Below are positions 1 to 6,598 of a stretch of 9,140 nucleotides of DNA, piece by piece. The notes beneath the pieces were generated by a model. That model had not been told where the DNA came from and ran no database searches. It saw nothing but the letters and a program-made list of their open reading frames with translations. The position numbers and the translations under genes are program-made. Source of the stretch: Clostridia bacterium (lineage in GTDB: Bacteria; Bacillota; Clostridia; Oscillospirales; CAG-272); contig JAFQAM010000101.1 of the NCBI GenBank assembly GCA_017416885.1, positions 1-9,140 on the forward strand. Reading direction: 5' to 3'. The stretch's first letter is position 1. Each line of letters opens with the position of its first letter.

Positions 1-460
1 CGCCGTGTAATGCAAGCGGGATTGTTACCCATTGGTATTTTCTGATACCGCCGTAGTAGTGTGTTTTCAGGTAAGCAAAGCCCTCGTTTTCAAACATTGG
101 ATGCTGCTTCAGGTCAAGGCGTGGGGAGTCGATATGAGCTGCGCAAATTCTGATGCCGTTTTCTACATTTTCTGTACCTGCAACGAATGCGAATAAGCTC
201 TTATCTCTATTGTTAAGGTAGTACTTGCCGCCTTTTTCAATTTTGTCGCCAAGCTTGTATTCTTGGAAGCCTTCCTTGGAAAGCATTTTGATTGCTTCCT
301 TAACCGCTTCTCTTTCTGTCTTCGCGTTGTCAAGGAATGACTTGTAGCCCTCGGAATACTCTGTTACAGCTTTCGCTTCCTTAGCGCTTGCTACATCAAA
401 TGCGTTTTCCTTTTTGTAGAAAAGCTTGTCCTTTAATTCTTTTAATTCCTTCTTGTTCAT
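1..460 (-). CDS. M18-family zinc aminopeptidase, N-terminal part (runs off left edge)
   Basis: The 153 visible codons match the N-terminal part of M18 (aspartyl aminopeptidase / aminopeptidase I) enzymes, which are cytosolic dinuclear-zinc exopeptidases forming large oligomers. The most telling stretch is AAHIDSPRLDLK followed by AYLKTHYYGGIRKYQW. In the family the H and D of HID lie in the first metal-binding segment, and the YGGI..YQW block is a hallmark. The N-terminus is Lys/Glu-rich and has no signal peptide. The ATG at 458-460 is preceded by AAGGAG seven bases upstream. It starts 13 nt after the coaE stop, so it is probably the last visible gene of a Gfo/Idh-coaE-aminopeptidase operon. 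The remaining metal ligands and catalytic residues lie outside the window. The family call is firm; substrate preference cannot be read from this part. Confidence 0.9.
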   Translation of the reverse strand, partial: MNKKELKELKDKLFYKKENAFDVASAKEAKAVTEYSEGYKSFLDNAKTEREAVKEAIKMLSKEGFQEYKLGDKIEKGGKYYLNNRDKSLFAFVAGTENVENGIRICAAHIDSPRLDLKQHPMFENEGFAYLKTHYYGGIRKYQWVTIPLALHG

Positions 461-473
461 TTTATATCTCCTT

Positions 474-1094
474 TTAATTATTTTTATTCTCAAATTTATT
501 TTTAAGCTCTGCTATAATATCAAGAATTTGCTTCTCGACATCAGCATTTGCAGAATTATCAATTTCGTAGGCGCATTTTTCCCGTAGGTCATTATCGGTC
601 AGCTGACTGCTTATACGGGAAAGCGCTTTTTCGTAGGTTATTCCGTCACGGCTCATTATTCTTTGAAGCTTTAGCTCGGTGGGGGCTGTAACGCAAATTG
701 TTACATCGCACATTTTATCAAAGCCGCTTTCAAATAACACAGGGGCATCAATTAAGACTCCCTTGTAGCCGTTTTGCTCGCTTTCATTAATTAGCTTAAC
801 TGTTTCCTTTTCGATATGAAAATGAGTTATTTTATTAAGCTGATTAAGTCTTTGTCTTGAGCCTTCGCCCTCAAAAACTATTTTTGATAATGATTTTCTG
901 TTCAAGCTTCCGTCGGGATTTAAAATGGAATCGCCGAAGCATTCTCTTAGCTCCTTGACGCAATCGGATTTTGGCGTTGCTAAGTCTCGATATACTCGGT
1001 CGGTATCAATCCATTTATAGCCGTAGGTGGAAAAGAGCTTACATACAAAGCCCTTGCCTGAGCCACTTGAACCGCAGACACCAATTTTAATCAT
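474..1094 (-). CDS. coaE: Dephospho-CoA kinase
   Basis: CoaE catalyses the last step of coenzyme A synthesis, ATP-dependent 3'-phosphorylation of dephospho-CoA, in the cytosol. From the ATG at 1092-1094 the protein is 206 aa, normal for the family. It opens MIKIGVCGSSGSGKG (P-loop residues 8-15), then WIDTD (residues 28-32, the family's DxD-type catalytic segment). The lid region has R..SRDG and a conserved tail with ALSRISSQ and YEIDNS. The last Walker A position is Gly, not the usual Ser/Thr. An in-frame GTG at 1103 would add three residues (MIA), but its Shine-Dalgarno match sits only about 3 nt away; the chosen ATG fits family N-termini, although its AAAGGG is rather far (about 12 nt). 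The gene overlaps the end of the upstream dehydrogenase by 8 nt, suggesting translational coupling. Confidence 0.93.
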   Translation of the reverse strand: MIKIGVCGSSGSGKGFVCKLFSTYGYKWIDTDRVYRDLATPKSDCVKELRECFGDSILNPDGSLNRKSLSKIVFEGEGSRQRLNQLNKITHFHIEKETVKLINESEQNGYKGVLIDAPVLFESGFDKMCDVTICVTAPTELKLQRIMSRDGITYEKALSRISSQLTDNDLREKCAYEIDNSANADVEKQILDIIAELKNKFENKNN

Positions 1095-2226
1095 TGCTAT
1101 CACTGTCCCTTTCTATTTGCATTTCCTTGCCGCATTTGTCGGATTGATATGCTTTTTCAAGAATCAATTGAACATATGCGCCGTCGTCAAATGAGATTGC
1201 GGGCTGTTTGTTGTTTACTACGCAATCGACAAAGGAATAGTAATTGCCAAGATGTCCTCTCAGCCATCCGATTGGGGCTTTTATGCCGGGGAATATGCCG
1301 CCCGGGGAAGGATATCTGTTTACGCATTCGATTTGCGTATATCCTCTTTCACCGCCATAGCTTCCGTCATTTCTTTCACAGGAATAGAAATCAAGGAAAT
1401 TGATGTTCATAAGATTGAAGCGAATGCTTCCCTTATCTCCGTGAATTTCAAATGCTAAATCGTCATTTGAGCCTGTGGTGATTTTGCTAACTGTTACCGT
1501 GCCTACTGCTCCGCTTTGAAGTGTGGCAAGCAAATAAAATGCTTCGTCTGCGTTGGTGGTCCAATCCTGTCCGTTTACGCCCTTGCGATTGGGAAATGCA
1601 ATTTGTCCCTTGCCGTAAACTGATTTAAATTCACCGCAGAGGTAGTATATAAGGTCAATAACATGTGAGCCTAAATCAAACAGCACTCCGCCGCCGCAAA
1701 TTGATTTATCCTGCTTCCATCCTGTTTTATTAACATCAAGGGCGCTTGAATGGTGATACTCGGCATTAAATGAGAGTATGCGACCTAATTTGCCTTCGTC
1801 AATCAGCTCCTTGGCTTTAAGGATTGGGGATAAAAAGCGATTATTGAAAACCATATGACATTTTACATTATGCTTCTTAGCAAGACTGGAAAGCTCCTTG
1901 GCTTGCTCATATGTAACGGCAAGCGGCTTTTCGCAATAGATATGCTTGCCTGCGATTATGGCTTTTTTGGCAGTTTCATAATGGTAGATGTTTGGTGTGC
2001 AAATGTCGATTGCATCAATTGAAGCATCATTAATGATGTCGTCCTCGTTATCGGTGTAGCTTTCAATTCCGTATTGCAAGCTTGCGTTTTTTGCATTTTC
2101 AATATTTTTAGTACAAACTGATACGATCTTTGCATCAAGGTCACTTCCAAAGAAAAGCTTTAAATTATTGACGCAATAAAGGTGTGTTTTTCCCATTGAG
2201 CCGAAGCCTAAAAGTCCTATTCTCAT
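1087..2226 (-). CDS. Gfo/Idh/MocA-family NAD(P)-dependent oxidoreductase
   Basis: This is a 379-aa soluble dehydrogenase of the Gfo/Idh/MocA superfamily, which oxidises or reduces sugars, inositols and related polyols. The N-terminal Rossmann fold starts MRIGLLGFGSMGKTH (GxGxxG at residues 7-12). ICTPN lies near residue 75. The hallmark EKP (99-101) carries the presumed catalytic Lys100. The C-terminal domain has GGGVLFDLGSHVIDL (178-192), whose Asp and His fit the family's active-site DxxxH. Length is typical. The ATG at 2224-2226 has a perfect AGGAGG six bases upstream and a strong promoter about 40 bp before it, so it heads the operon with coaE and the aminopeptidase. Nothing in the neighbourhood fixes the substrate. 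Its placement ahead of coaE looks like co-transcription rather than shared pathway. Confidence 0.9.
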   Translation of the reverse strand: MRIGLLGFGSMGKTHLYCVNNLKLFFGSDLDAKIVSVCTKNIENAKNASLQYGIESYTDNEDDIINDASIDAIDICTPNIYHYETAKKAIIAGKHIYCEKPLAVTYEQAKELSSLAKKHNVKCHMVFNNRFLSPILKAKELIDEGKLGRILSFNAEYHHSSALDVNKTGWKQDKSICGGGVLFDLGSHVIDLIYYLCGEFKSVYGKGQIAFPNRKGVNGQDWTTNADEAFYLLATLQSGAVGTVTVSKITTGSNDDLAFEIHGDKGSIRFNLMNINFLDFYSCERNDGSYGGERGYTQIECVNRYPSPGGIFPGIKAPIGWLRGHLGNYYSFVDCVVNNKQPAISFDDGAYVQLILEKAYQSDKCGKEMQIERDSDSND

Positions 2227-2261
2227 AAAGCGCCTCCTATACTAAATTATATTTACATTAT

Positions 2262-2290
2262 ATTATAGCATTAAAACATATATTTTGCAA
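2262..2290 (-). promoter_or_regulatory. Sigma-70-type promoter for the dehydrogenase-coaE-aminopeptidase operon
   Basis: Read on the minus strand, TTGCAA (2285-2290) is followed after exactly 17 bp by a perfect TATAAT (2262-2267). The start codon lies about 36 bp downstream of the -10 box. Upstream it abuts the terminator of the neighbouring gene, so the operon begins here. Confidence 0.8.
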
Positions 2291-2300
2291 GAGCTAAATG

Positions 2301-2337
2301 GAATAAAAAATAAATACCTCGCAAAAGCGAGGTATTT
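2301..2337 (-). terminator. Rho-independent terminator of the protease lipoprotein gene
   Basis: A perfect 11-bp stem (AAATACCTCGC 2312-2322, GCGAGGTATTT 2327-2337) closes on a 4-nt loop. On the minus strand it is followed by a T-rich run (complement of 2302-2311). It lies 5 bp after the stop of the lipoprotein gene and just ahead of the next promoter, separating the two minus-strand units. Confidence 0.9.
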
Positions 2338-2342
2338 ACTGT

Positions 2343-4025
2343 TTAATAGTTAAATTTGAAGTGTGACATTGTTAGCCCTGTGTTTGAATTTGCAAGGTAG
2401 GTTTTAAGGTGTTCCACAATTGCTTGATAGCAGAGGAAATATACCTGTTTCATATTTTCGGCTGGGGGAGTGTCTGTATCGTTGTATCTGAACAATGAAA
2501 TTTCAAACAAGGAGTTAAAGTCTGTTTCATAATTTTTAGCAGGGCTTTGGGCGTTCACCTTACTCATAATCGTGGTTTGGTCCAAGGTCATATCATGGAA
2601 GCTGAAGGTGTATTGATTTTTTACGCCATCAATACAAAGCTCGGCTGAGTGGAGACGCTTTGCGTTTCTTAAGAGGAAAAGCTTGATTGTAAGCTCCTCG
2701 GTCTCGGTATTGAAAATATAGTAATACTCAAAGCCGATTTTCTCACCGTCTCCGCCCTCCTTGAAGTAAGCAACATATTCGTCGCCTTCAATTGCTTGCG
2801 CGTGAATCATAACATTTATTGCTAAGATATCAAATGCGTTGGATGCAAGAGTTTGACTATATAGGCTTGCGACGGTTACGGGATTATTTATGTTTAGGGA
2901 TTTAATTTGCTTAGCTTTTATGGCGAAATTCAGGTTTTGCGCGTCGGTGATTGTCATTGTGTTAATGCCCACAACCTGACCTAAGGAGTTGATAAGAGGT
3001 CCGCCGCTGTTTCCTGTGGAAATTGGCGCGGTCATAGCAATACAGTCTATGCCCGATACTTGGAGAGACGGATTTGACACAATGCCTACGCTGAATATAT
3101 CAGTCACGCCCATTGGGCTGCCTAAGGTGTACACAGTGTCGCCTGTTTTTGGCTCATCTGTGGATATTTCAAGGAACGGTGTTGACTGCTTTTCTATTTG
3201 AATTATCGCCACATCCTCGGTCTTATTGTAGCCAAGGACCTTTGTTACTGAGTGAGTTGTGTTATCGGAATATAAAGTTACCTTTAATGAATATGCGCCA
3301 TTAATTACATGGTAGTTGGTGGCAATTTTACCGTCATTACTGATAAAGAAGCCTGAGCCTAAGGAATATCTGTGTCCCGCTTTATCGTAAGCATCAATTC
3401 TAACCATAGCTTTAGATACCATATCGTAAATTTGACCGTTGGTTAATGTGGCGTTTCCGTCCTCGGGGACCTCAATTTTAGACACATAGTCGTCCTTTTT
3501 TGAAAAATCACAGATTTTACAAATGTATGTGGTATAGCCCTCGCTTGTGGTTGTGGGGAGAGTTACTGTTGTGGCAAAATCGTGGTCTGTTGTTACTGCA
3601 ATCGTTTTTGTTTCAAGGTCAATGCCGCAGCTACTACAAAATAGCTTTTCTGTGCCTGTATCCTTACAGGTTGGATTTTTTGTTACTGTCCATTGTCCTT
3701 GTACATGTCCTAATTTAGCAATCGGTCTTGAGTCAACCACCTTATTACAGGTAGTACAAATCTTTTCCTCTGAGCCTGCAAGCTGACAGGATGGCTCCTT
3801 GGCTACTCTCCAAACATCGCCCGTATGAGCGCCCTTTGGCTTAAAATCAAATAAAAGCTCATCGCCACATTCGGTGCATAGTCTTTGAGTATATCCGTTT
3901 TCACTGCAATTTGAGGGGTATGTTGTTTCTACATAGCTATGTACATGCTTATCCTTTTTGCAAGAGGTTACAAAGAATAAGGATAGCATTATTAAAAGCA
4001 TAATTGGTATGATTTTTTTAAGCAT
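2343..4025 (-). CDS. Secreted lipoprotein with Cys-rich repeats and S1C (HtrA/DegP-type) serine protease domain
   Basis: A 560-aa protein predicted to be anchored outside the cell membrane. Residues 1-22 form a lipoprotein signal with lipobox VTSC (Cys22). Residues 29-172 hold four repeats of about 40 residues with CxxC pairs at 50/53, 90/93, 130/133 and 169/172. The protease domain (about 195-375) has TNYHV (His239), EDVAII (Asp271) and TGNSGGPL (Ser340), an intact catalytic triad in the order and context of DegP/HtrA-type S1C proteases. Residues 385-560 form an unrecognised C-terminal domain; I see no PDZ domain, which typical HtrA proteins carry there. The ATG at 4023-4025 has AAGGA seven bases upstream and its own promoter and terminator, so it is monocistronic. 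A role in surface protein processing or quality control is inferred; the substrate is unknown. Confidence 0.88.
   Translation of the reverse strand: MLKKIIPIMLLIMLSLFFVTSCKKDKHVHSYVETTYPSNCSENGYTQRLCTECGDELLFDFKPKGAHTGDVWRVAKEPSCQLAGSEEKICTTCNKVVDSRPIAKLGHVQGQWTVTKNPTCKDTGTEKLFCSSCGIDLETKTIAVTTDHDFATTVTLPTTTSEGYTTYICKICDFSKKDDYVSKIEVPEDGNATLTNGQIYDMVSKAMVRIDAYDKAGHRYSLGSGFFISNDGKIATNYHVINGAYSLKVTLYSDNTTHSVTKVLGYNKTEDVAIIQIEKQSTPFLEISTDEPKTGDTVYTLGSPMGVTDIFSVGIVSNPSLQVSGIDCIAMTAPISTGNSGGPLINSLGQVVGINTMTITDAQNLNFAIKAKQIKSLNINNPVTVASLYSQTLASNAFDILAINVMIHAQAIEGDEYVAYFKEGGDGEKIGFEYYYIFNTETEELTIKLFLLRNAKRLHSAELCIDGVKNQYTFSFHDMTLDQTTIMSKVNAQSPAKNYETDFNSLFEISLFRYNDTDTPPAENMKQVYFLCYQAIVEHLKTYLANSNTGLTMSHFKFNY
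3510..3941 (-). repeat. Four tandem ~40-residue Cys-rich repeats inside the protease lipoprotein
   Basis: Residues 29-172 repeat the pattern H-x(n)-PxC-x(3)-G-x(5)-CxxC with near-exact 40-residue spacing: Cys40-50-53, Cys80-90-93, Cys120-130-133, then Cys169-172. The fourth unit lacks the first Cys and has Thr in its place. Similar repeats are common in Clostridia surface proteins. Each unit with three cysteines plus His could bind metal or form disulfides; the sequence does not say which. Confidence 0.75.
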
Positions 4026-4058
4026 TTGTTTTTCCTTTTTTAAATTTATTACTATATT

Positions 4059-4087
4059 ATTTTAGCATATAGTTAATAAAAAGTCAA
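4059..4087 (-). promoter_or_regulatory. Promoter of the protease lipoprotein gene
   Basis: On the minus strand, TTGACT (4082-4087) is followed after 17 bp by TAAAAT (4059-4064). The start codon lies about 34 bp further on. Its -35 box is part of an inverted repeat shared with the divergent plus-strand promoter. Confidence 0.72.
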
Positions 4088-4111
4088 TTACTTATTGAAT
4101 GATGGCTTTAG

Positions 4112-4140
4112 TTGACTTTTTTTACATTATATGGTATAAT
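4112..4140 (+). promoter_or_regulatory. Promoter opening the accessory gene block
   Basis: TTGACT (4112-4117), a 17-bp spacer and a perfect TATAAT (4135-4140) preceded by TG (extended -10, TGGTATAAT). The first gene starts 57 bp downstream of the -10 box. It is a near-consensus, probably strong promoter, arranged divergently to the lipoprotein promoter. Confidence 0.85.
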
Positions 4141-4197
4141 TAATATATAACATAGTAAATTAGATGCCTATACTGTTGTTACTGAAAGGAGACCATT

Positions 4198-4485
4198 ATG
4201 AAAAAGATTGTTTTTATTACAAACGCCGTTATTCAATGGATTCACTCTATTTATTTAGTGTTACAGATTTTAGTTATTTCAGGATTAGCATCATTAACTT
4301 ATCCAACAAGTATGCAGGATATAAATATGTTTTTATATTTGCTGATAGGAAGCCTTGTGTTGTATTCGATTAATTTAGTGTTCTATTTTATATGCAAAAG
4401 AAAAGGTATTGAAATTAAGTTTTTAAAATATAACATATCAAATGCAATTTTGTTGTTTATTTCTTTTATATCGCTTTTTATATAA
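4198..4485 (+). CDS. Small three-helix membrane protein, function unknown
   Basis: A 95-aa protein made almost entirely of hydrophobic helices at about residues 8-31, 44-66 and 79-95, with a Lys/Arg-rich loop (CKRKG) between the second and third. It ends immediately after the last helix. The start ATG has AAAGGAGA seven bases upstream, and a near-consensus promoter lies directly ahead, so expression is well supported. I recognise no family. It is the first gene of the plus-strand block, 63 bp before the 238-aa membrane protein. The size and context resemble membrane immunity proteins of polymorphic toxins, but there is no direct evidence for that role. Confidence 0.75.
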   Translation: MKKIVFITNAVIQWIHSIYLVLQILVISGLASLTYPTSMQDINMFLYLLIGSLVLYSINLVFYFICKRKGIEIKFLKYNISNAILLFISFISLFI

Positions 4486-4548
4486 TGATATAGTTGATGA
4501 AATTGATTGAAATATCAAACGCAAGGTACAAAGAAAGGTAATTAGATT

Positions 4549-5265
4549 ATGAGAATACAGAATTTAAATTCTTTTGATGTCGCTTTGGAGATAAATGGTG
4601 TGGAATTTAAATTTAAGCCAAATGAGTTTAAAGAAATAAATTCTCCTGATACTATTAAAATCACCTTAAAACAACATAAAGCAAGTTCATCTATGTCTAT
4701 CGAGGAAATATTTGCTCGTGAATTCGGACCGTCGGGAGCGTTGGATTTGGTTTTAAGCTCTTATCAACCTGCATTTTTTGATATAGTATTGCAAAGTGAA
4801 TATATATTAGCTGTACAGGATAATGCCAATATACAAATATGTCAGCAGAATATTCGTCCCTGTTATGAATGTTCATATGACAGATTATTCCCTGTTGGGG
4901 AAAATTTTGATATTATATCCGAAAATTATTGTTTTTCCGAAAAAGAAGAATATACAAAGAAATTTAAAAAAGCTAACACCAAAATACACTGGTACACGCC
5001 TATTTTAAAAATATCTTTAATTGTATGGCTGTGTGTGAGCATTTTGTTAAGCGTTTTTATGTCTATAAATTATGGAATATTGGGAACATTGGCATCAGTT
5101 CTTTTGTGTGCCATAATTGCTGTTCCATTGACATTGATGCTGTTAATGAGCAAATTTTCAGGCTCTTGGCATTCTAAGCATGCGTTAAAACAGTTTGAAA
5201 ACGATACCATAGTTGAGTATTTTCGCAAAGAAAATTTGAGCAACTATACGGACAGTAAAGCTTAA
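4549..5265 (+). CDS. Membrane protein with soluble N-terminal domain and two C-terminal helices, function unknown
   Basis: A 238-aa protein. Residues 1-145 are soluble, beta-rich by pattern (EINGVEFKFKPNEFKEI), and include a CYEC pair (105-108). Two hydrophobic helices follow at about 151-173 and 176-200, then a charged tail (201-238). No family is recognised. The ATG at 4549 is preceded by AAAGG about 10 nt upstream, slightly long. It follows the 95-aa gene by 63 bp without a visible terminator, so they may be co-transcribed. The last 28 codons (residues 211-238) are duplicated at 8375-8461. Immediately after the stop the sequence changes to a REP-like repeat, so whatever originally lay downstream may have been displaced. 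Confidence 0.8.
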   Translation: MRIQNLNSFDVALEINGVEFKFKPNEFKEINSPDTIKITLKQHKASSSMSIEEIFAREFGPSGALDLVLSSYQPAFFDIVLQSEYILAVQDNANIQICQQNIRPCYECSYDRLFPVGENFDIISENYCFSEKEEYTKKFKKANTKIHWYTPILKISLIVWLCVSILLSVFMSINYGILGTLASVLLCAIIAVPLTLMLLMSKFSGSWHSKHALKQFENDTIVEYFRKENLSNYTDSKA

Positions 5266-5269
5266 TTTT
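5179..5269 (+). repeat. 91-bp direct repeat, copy A (3' end of the 238-aa gene)
   Basis: Positions 5179-5269 match 8375-8465 with two substitutions (5184 G versus 8380 A; 5201 A versus 8397 G), 89 of 91 identical. The match covers the last 28 codons, the stop and four T. Beyond both ends similarity stops abruptly. The copies have the same orientation, offset 3196 bp. Confidence 0.97.
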
Positions 5270-5352
5270 GGGAGACACAGAACTGTCGAAACCACTGTCT
5301 GTTAGAAAGGAACAAAAACAAAAAGGACGAACAGTGTACGGTTCTGTGTCCG
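5270..5352. repeat. REP-like palindromic element (two inverted half-repeats)
   Basis: GACACAGAACTGTC (5274-5287) faces ACGGTTCTGTGTCC (5338-5351). The outer arms pair over 13 bp with one G-T, and an inner CACTGT/ACAGTG pair (5293-5298 with 5331-5336) extends the stem. It starts five bases after the stop of the 238-aa gene. This is the same repeat family as at 5450-5475, 6406-6453, 6555-6577, 7115-7143 and 7180-7206. Between here and the next copy (5353-5449) only degenerate GTTCTATGG-type copies are seen, including two 9-bp copies at 5355-5363 and 5367-5375, and no gene. Confidence 0.8.
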
Positions 5353-5449
5353 ATGTTCTATGGACAGTTCTATGGCACACAAGTTTGGACAGAAGACGGT
5401 GGCGAAATCTGAAAAACGCGAACAAATTTGAAATGATTTGCGTTCAGCA

Positions 5450-5475
5450 CGGACACAGAACCGTCCCCTGTCTCC
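5450..5475. repeat. REP-like repeat copy, full-length
   Basis: It contains GACACAGAACCGTCCCCTGT followed by CTCC, the fullest version of the repeat in the window. Its first 15 bases (5450-5464) are a perfect inverted repeat of 5338-5352. It joins the truncated toxin-like reading frame only three bases later. Confidence 0.88.
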
Positions 5476-5478
5476 CTA

Positions 5479-5985
5479 ACGATAGCAGGGGCAATATTTG
5501 TAATTGCAAAAGGAGCTTTGATTGGAGGAGCTATAAATGGAACACTTGGGCTTGTAGCAGGAGGAATTAGTTTTCAAAATGGCAAAGTTAATTGGAGCTG
5601 GGACGGTGCAGCAGAGGGCTTTGCACAAGGGGTTATTAATGGAATGATAAGCGAAGGCGTGAGTGCTGAATTGTCAGGTATAGGAAAAAATTTAACTCAA
5701 TCAGCTTATAGAGGAATTCAAGGATTAATAAATTGTGGCATTTCAGGTACTATATCAGCGGTGCAAGAATTAAAAAATAATACTTTTTCTTTGGGAAGTG
5801 TTATTAGTTCATCAATATTTGGTTTTTTTGGAGGATTCTTGGGAACAAAGTTTGGCGAAGGTATCAGAAATGTTCTTGTTGATGTGGGGCTTCAATTTGG
5901 AGAAACTTTATTTGAAGAGATTAAAGAATTCTTTAAAAGTATATATGGAGAAATACGTATAAAAATTTCATTTTACACGGGGTGA
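5479..5985 (+). pseudogene. 5'-truncated remnant of a large secreted/toxin protein (glycine-rich pre-toxin-like region)
   Basis: About 168 codons of coherent coding sequence begin abruptly after a REP-like repeat. The frame stays open back to a stop at 5434-5436, but 5437-5478 is repeat-derived and holds no ATG, GTG or TTG. The first possible starts are a TTG at 5518 (its AAGGAG is only 2 nt away) and an ATG at 5644 without a ribosome binding site. The protein is rich in Gly/Ala with periodic G-x-x-x-G: GALIGGAINGTLGLVAGG, then WDGAAEGFAQGVINGM, then a GFFGGFLG hydrophobic segment and an acidic-basic tail (LFEEIKEFFKSIYGE). Such stretches are typical of the region preceding the toxin domain in Rhs/LXG-type polymorphic toxins. 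No nuclease or other toxin motif is visible. A membrane protein follows 6 nt after the stop, the usual place of an immunity gene. The toxin assignment is an inference. Confidence 0.65.
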
Positions 5986-5991
5986 TATAGT

Positions 5992-6381
5992 ATGGATATA
6001 TTATTTTATTTAGAAATCCTATTGTTTTTACAGGCACTTGCTTATTGTGCATCAATTATATTAGATTATTACGGAAAAGAAAAAGGATTTACGCTAATTA
6101 AACTTTCTGGGTTTAAAAAAATTATATTTCTAAAATCTAAATTCGAGGATAAAAAAGATTTCGTTAGTAAAATTTCTTTTCAATTTCAAATTTCAAATTA
6201 TATATATTTATTTGCATATTTAGTTTTTGCGATTATTGAATCATTTGTTTTTCCAAGTCCAATATTGTCGATTGTTCTTGTTGTGTTAAACTTAATAGGT
6301 TTTTGCGTTCTTTTATTATCGATAATCATTGTTGGTTTTTTATCTTTTAAAAACGATGCTAAAAATGAAAAAAAACATTGA
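5992..6381 (+). CDS. Three-helix membrane protein, candidate immunity protein of the truncated toxin
   Basis: A 129-aa protein with helices at about residues 2-24, 69-87 and 91-117. A basic cytoplasmic-type loop (residues 28-62, many Lys) separates the first two, and the tail is Lys-rich. The ATG at 5992 has GGGGTGAT, a good match to the anti-Shine-Dalgarno sequence, overlapping the stop of the preceding toxin-like frame. This indicates that the two were translated as a coupled pair. By position it would be the cognate immunity protein of a C-terminal toxin domain, and a membrane protein would fit a pore-forming or membrane-targeted toxin. I recognise no family, and with the toxin gene truncated its current source of transcription is unclear, because no promoter is seen just upstream. 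Confidence 0.75.
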   Translation: MDILFYLEILLFLQALAYCASIILDYYGKEKGFTLIKLSGFKKIIFLKSKFEDKKDFVSKISFQFQISNYIYLFAYLVFAIIESFVFPSPILSIVLVVLNLIGFCVLLLSIIIVGFLSFKNDAKNEKKH

Positions 6382-6405
6382 ATCGCAAAAAGGGGATTAA
6401 CAAAA

Positions 6406-6453
6406 GCGGACAGGGGAAGCGGACACGAGCCGGAGGACGGTTCGAAACCACTG
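6406..6453. repeat. REP-like repeat copy, degenerate/composite
   Basis: It contains GGACAGGGGA (6408-6417), GGACACGAGCC, then GGACGGTTCGAAACCACTG (6435-6453). Its final 12 bases TCGAAACCACTG also occur at 5286-5297 next to the first repeat copy, so the repeat family extends beyond the core. It lies in the 217-bp spacer 6382-6598, which also holds a promoter and another copy but no gene. Confidence 0.7.
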
Positions 6454-6470
6454 AAAAAGTCTCCAAATAA

Positions 6471-6499
6471 TTGAATTTAGCAACAAAATATGGTATAAT
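6471..6499 (+). promoter_or_regulatory. Promoter of the 161-aa membrane protein gene
   Basis: TTGAAT (6471-6476), 17 bp, TATAAT (6494-6499), with the same extended -10 (ATATGGTATAAT) as the promoter at 4112-4140. The start codon is 99 bp downstream of the -10 box, so a REP-like copy (6555-6577) lies in the transcribed leader. Confidence 0.8.
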
Positions 6500-6554
6500 A
6501 GAAGCAGAAAAAGAGCCGAAATAAAGAAAATTTGTGACGGTATGTGACTTGAAT

Positions 6555-6577
6555 GACGGACAGGGGACGGTTCTGCT
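6555..6577. repeat. REP-like repeat copy in the leader of the 161-aa gene
   Basis: GACGGACAGGGGACGGTTCT is the complement orientation of the copies at 5450 and 7180. It is followed by a T run and, 11 bases later, by the ribosome binding site AAGGAGG (6588-6594) of the next gene. No close partner arm is seen, so it is a single unit. Confidence 0.82.
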
Positions 6578-6598
6578 TTTTTGAAATAAGGAGGAAAA

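Noticed and set aside
1095..1103. GTG at 1103 as the coaE start
   Set aside because: It would add MIA before a family-typical MIKIGVCG start, and the Shine-Dalgarno-like AAAGGG would be only about 3 nt from it.
2989..3786. Several plus-strand open frames across the protease gene
   Set aside because: They are antisense to a long, motif-verified coding sequence and have no start signals or recognisable protein features.
4026..4197. Riboswitch or other structured leader in the divergent intergenic region
   Set aside because: The region is explained by two short promoters and AT-rich DNA; the leaders are only about 25-50 nt and no conserved RNA motif is visible.
5268..5570. A 100-codon plus-strand open frame beginning with TTG just after the 238-aa gene
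   Set aside because: It reads through the REP-like repeats and then out of frame over the toxin-like remnant; it has no ribosome binding site, and its composition (many Arg, Trp, Cys) is unlike real proteins nearby.
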